A DNA stretch of 7,652 bases from JAIVJN01 sp036732565. Its GTDB lineage: Bacteria > Acidobacteriota > Vicinamibacteria > Vicinamibacterales > UBA2999. This document shows, one piece after another, positions 5,611 to 7,652 of the stretch. How positions within the stretch are numbered: position 1 is the first letter of the stretch; every line of letters starts with the position of its first letter. The position numbers and the translations under genes are program-made. The notes below the pieces were generated by a model, which did not search any database, was not told where the DNA came from, and saw nothing but the letters and a program-made list of their open reading frames with translations. Location: NCBI GenBank assembly GCA_036732565.1, contig DAINCF010000348.1, positions 1 through 7,652 on the forward strand. Direction: 5' to 3'.

Positions 5611-5833
5611 GGTCGGTTCGCGAACCGCCCTTGCCCCGCCTCCGTCCTGGCGCGGCTTTGATTCCCCACTCGGTACGCATTTGCGACAAGCCGTCCATGT
5701 AGACGGCCGCGCGTTCGCGCTCGTCGTCGTTCTCGATCGATTTCAGAAGATCGATCGCCCGATCGAGGTCCCGCAGGATGGTCGCTTTCGACGTCGCGTA
5801 ATAGATCCGTTTGATCTCCGCTACGGGATCCAT
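5591..5833 (-). CDS. Small uncharacterised protein (80 aa) downstream of polX
   Basis: On the minus strand, an ATG at 5833-5831 opens an 80-residue frame. Residues 1-56 look like a compact helical domain: MDPVAEIKRIYYATSKATIL, then RDLDRAIDLLKSIENDDERE, then RAAVYMDGLSQMRTEWG. A basic and Gly/Ser-rich tail (PGRRRGKGGSR) ends it. The start lies only 8 nt after the polX stop, so it should share the polX transcript. The open frame continues upstream through polX in another frame, but those residues are Arg/Ala-rich shadow sequence, so translation most likely starts at this Met. The patterned hydrophobicity (I-D-L-L-K-S-I, V-Y-M-D-G-L) and the position support a real gene. Its 3' end overlaps the convergent helical-repeat gene by 20 bp. 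I do not recognise a named family; a nucleic-acid-related role is only a guess from the basic tail and the polX neighbour. Confidence 0.7.
   Translation of the reverse strand: MDPVAEIKRIYYATSKATILRDLDRAIDLLKSIENDDERERAAVYMDGLSQMRTEWGIKAAPGRRRGKGGSRTDPTSGSR
5614..5627. other. Perfect 14-bp palindrome at the convergent gene junction
   Basis: CGGTTCGCGAACCG is its own reverse complement. It starts 3 nt after the stop of the plus-strand helical-repeat gene and lies inside the 3' coding end of the minus-strand small gene. With a one-base mismatch it can extend to GG...CC (5611-5630). As RNA it could form a short hairpin with a CGCG loop. No T-tract follows on either strand, so a bidirectional terminator is possible but not supported by more than position. 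Confidence 0.5.
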
Positions 5834-5841
5834 GCCGGCGA

Positions 5842-7572
5842 CTATTTTCGTCGATTTCTGCGAAGACCCGCGCGGAACGCGTCGATGGGTCGGGTGTTGA
5901 GGACGTTCGCCGGCGTTGCCCACGCGCGGCGGGCGGTCAGCAGTCCCCACCGCCGCAAATCCAACTCGCTCGTCGCATGCGCGTCGGTCGAGATGACCAA
6001 CGTGACGCCACGCTCGTGCGCCAATCGGGCGTTGGCATCCGAGAGGTCCAGCCGCATCGGGTTGCAGTTGATCTCGAGTGCGACGCCGTGCTTCGCCGCC
6101 GCCTTGCACACGGTCTCCATGTCCAGGCGTGACGGCTCACGCCGCATCAGCTGTCGGCCGGTCGGGTGGCCGATGATGTCCACGTAAGGGTGCTCAATCG
6201 CGCGCAGCAGGCGGGCCGTCATCGCCGCTTCCTCTTGCTGATGCGCGGAGTGGACCGAGCCGATGACCAGATCGAGCTCGGCAAGGCAATCGTCGGCGAG
6301 GTCCATCCGACCGTCGGCGAGGATGTCGCACTCGATGCCCGCGAGCACGGTGATGCCCTCGACGCGCGCGTCGAGCTCGCGGATGCGCTTCGCATGGGCG
6401 CGGACCCGTGTTTCATCCAGGCCGTTCGCCATCGCCAGCGCCTTGCTGTGATCCGTGATCGCGATGTACTCCAGCCCTCGGGCCCTCGCGGCCAGGACCA
6501 TCGTCTCGAGATCGTCTTTGCCGTCGGTCTCCGTGGTGTGCATGTGCACGTCGCCGCGGATGTGGGTGGCGTCGATGAGCGCCGGCAGCGTGCGGGCTTC
6601 GGCGGCTTCGAGCTCGCCGCGATTCTGGCGCAGCTCGGGCGGGATCCAGGCCAGGCCGAGCGCTTCGTAGATGCCTTCCTCCATCTGACCGGCGACCGGC
6701 GTCAGGTCCGAGACCTGGAAGAGGCCGTACTCGTTCAGTCGCAGTCCTCGCTCGAGCGCGCGGTCGCGCAGCGCGATGTTGTGCGCCTTGGACCCGGTGA
6801 AGTACTGCATCGCGGCGCCGCGGCTTTCGGGGACCACGAGACGGAGGTCGGCCTGGTAACCGCCGAACAGGAGCACGCTCGACTTGGTGTCACCGCGGCC
6901 GAGGATCCGCTCGACGAGCCGATAGGTGCAGAAAGCCTCCATGACGCTGGCGCCGGCGCCCATCGCCAGGATGTCCAGATCGCCACAGGTTTCGCTGCCG
7001 CGCCGCAAACTGCCCACGGGCACGAACTCCACGCCAGGCTCGCGCTCTTGCAGCCACTCGACGAGCGTTGACGACACAGCAGCGGCATCCGACAACAGAT
7101 GCCGTCCCGCGTGCTGCTTCCGCTCGACGAGCGCTTTGAGGAGCAGTTGCTCCTTCTTCGCGCCCATGCCCTTCAGCTCGCGGAGACGGCCGGTGTTGAT
7201 GGCCTGCTCGAGCTCATCGATCGATCGCACGTTGATCTCGCGATAGAGCAGCGCGGCCGTCTTGGGCCCGACACCCTGCAGGCGCAGCAAGTCGAGTAGC
7301 GTCGGTGGAAATTCCGCGAGCAGATCGCCGTGAATCTGACAGGTGCCGGTCCGCGCGATCTCGACGATCCGGGCGGCGAGGTCCTTGCCGATGCCTGACC
7401 ACTCGCGCAACGCCGCCTCGTCGAGGCCCGCGGCGTTGTCGGGTGCGTGGCCGACGATGTCCTGCGCATTACGATACGCACGGATCTTGAACGGGTTTTC
7501 CCCCTTGATCTCGAGGAGGTCGGCAATCTCGCCGAGCACACGGGCAATGGCCAGGTTATCCAGCGTTGCCAT
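5842..7572 (-). CDS. polX: Bacterial/archaeal-type DNA polymerase X with C-terminal PHP 3'-5' exonuclease domain
   Basis: PolX fills short DNA gaps in repair; its PHP domain gives a Mn2+-dependent 3'-5' exonuclease and, in studied members, AP-endonuclease activity. The product is 576 residues, matching known bacterial PolX proteins (about 570-575). Order: N-terminal 8-kDa-like helical domain with LEIKGENPFKIRAYRNA (20-36); helix-hairpin-helix motifs WSGIGKDLA (58-66), LQGVGPKTA (98-106) and LKGMGAKK (133-140); nucleotidyltransferase palm with GSLRRG (187-192), catalytic Asp198 and Asp200 in GDLDIL, the third Asp242 in ADLRLV, and YFTGS (257-261). The PHP domain (about 335-570) has its metal ligands: His343 and His345 in DVHMHT, H375 in ITDH, E414 in GIEC, H441 in GSVHS, H469 in GHPTG, D530 and H532 in STDAH. 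Both activities should be intact. The ATG at 7572 overlaps the end of an upstream gene by 17 nt, and the small gene follows after 8 nt. Confidence 0.97.
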   Translation of the reverse strand: MATLDNLAIARVLGEIADLLEIKGENPFKIRAYRNAQDIVGHAPDNAAGLDEAALREWSGIGKDLAARIVEIARTGTCQIHGDLLAEFPPTLLDLLRLQGVGPKTAALLYREINVRSIDELEQAINTGRLRELKGMGAKKEQLLLKALVERKQHAGRHLLSDAAAVSSTLVEWLQEREPGVEFVPVGSLRRGSETCGDLDILAMGAGASVMEAFCTYRLVERILGRGDTKSSVLLFGGYQADLRLVVPESRGAAMQYFTGSKAHNIALRDRALERGLRLNEYGLFQVSDLTPVAGQMEEGIYEALGLAWIPPELRQNRGELEAAEARTLPALIDATHIRGDVHMHTTETDGKDDLETMVLAARARGLEYIAITDHSKALAMANGLDETRVRAHAKRIRELDARVEGITVLAGIECDILADGRMDLADDCLAELDLVIGSVHSAHQQEEAAMTARLLRAIEHPYVDIIGHPTGRQLMRREPSRLDMETVCKAAAKHGVALEINCNPMRLDLSDANARLAHERGVTLVISTDAHATSELDLRRWGLLTARRAWATPANVLNTRPIDAFRAGLRRNRRK

Positions 7573-7652
7573 TGCGAATCACCAGCCCTGTGGTCTCGAC
7601 GCGAAAGTCCAGAATCCTGGCGCCCCCCGCGGCAAGTGCGTCACGCACGGCC
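7556..7652 (-). CDS. C-terminal end of an unidentified protein upstream of polX (partial)
   Basis: On the minus strand, reading from base 7651, a frame gives 31 residues before a TAA at 7558-7556: AVRDALAAGGARILDFR and VETTGLVIRNGNAG. The pattern, a helix ending in a Gly turn followed by beta-strand-like ILDFRVE and GLVIR, is that of a folded domain's C-terminus rather than shadow sequence. The stop lies inside the start of polX (17-nt overlap), which suggests translational coupling. Too little is visible to name a family. Confidence 0.6.
   Translation of the reverse strand, partial: AVRDALAAGGARILDFRVETTGLVIRNGNAG

Noticed and set aside
5732..5767. Cluster of CGATCG palindromes able to form 8-bp inverted repeats (5734-5741 with 5750-5757; 5732-5739 with 5760-5767)
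   Set aside because: It lies inside the coding helix region of the small minus-strand gene, where Ile-Asp/Arg-Asp codons naturally give GATCG; GATC/CGATCG words are frequent throughout this GC-rich window, so no regulatory call is justified.
6166..7071. A 301-codon plus-strand open frame opposite polX
   Set aside because: Codon-complement shadow of polX (many Asp/His/Arg/Val runs), with no recognisable domain, while the minus strand has all PolX motifs.

Overview
This is a GC-rich (about two-thirds G+C by eye), tightly packed bacterial chromosome segment made of ordinary core-genome genes. I see no insertion sequence, phage, CRISPR, tRNA, rRNA or defence-type module. The gene mix suggests Acidobacteriota (possibly Vicinamibacteria-like) or, less likely, a deltaproteobacterial/myxococcal relative. 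It combines trmD-rplS-rnhB, a large two-part TPR protein, a RodZ-like HTH membrane protein, an alpha-helical repeat protein of a type I associate with those phyla, and a PolX with a fused PHP domain. The placement is an inference from family recognition, not from a search.

Layout, plus strand (1-5610): the 3' part of trmD, rplS and rnhB form the classical translation/ribosome-maturation operon, with gaps of 4 and 29 nt. After a 75-nt gap that can fold into a GC-rich hairpin comes a 535-residue TPR protein. A small two-helix membrane protein follows, possibly starting at a non-ATG codon; its end overlaps by 11 nt the start of a ThiE/TenI-family protein with atypical active-site residues. A 72-nt gap holding an AT-rich promoter-like patch precedes a RodZ-like HTH/single-membrane-span/DUF4115 protein. 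Next is a roughly 75-nt G-rich array of degenerate heptamers, then a conserved helical-repeat protein of unknown function.

Layout, minus strand (7652 down to 5591): the C-terminal end of an unidentified protein overlaps by 17 nt the start of polX (DNA polymerase/3'-5' exonuclease, all catalytic residues present). PolX is followed 8 nt later by an 80-residue uncharacterised protein. These read as one translationally coupled operon. It converges on the plus-strand operon with a 20-bp tail-to-tail overlap, right beside a perfect 14-bp palindrome.

Functionally, the plus side covers tRNA m1G37 methylation, the 50S subunit, RNA:DNA hybrid/ribonucleotide removal, thiamin metabolism and probably cell shape or envelope. 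The minus side covers DNA gap repair. The points most worth a second look are the heptamer/G-quadruplex array, the altered ThiE/TenI active site, the unusual start of the small membrane protein, and the two conserved proteins of unknown function at the convergent junction. I did not find a convincing new multi-gene system here.
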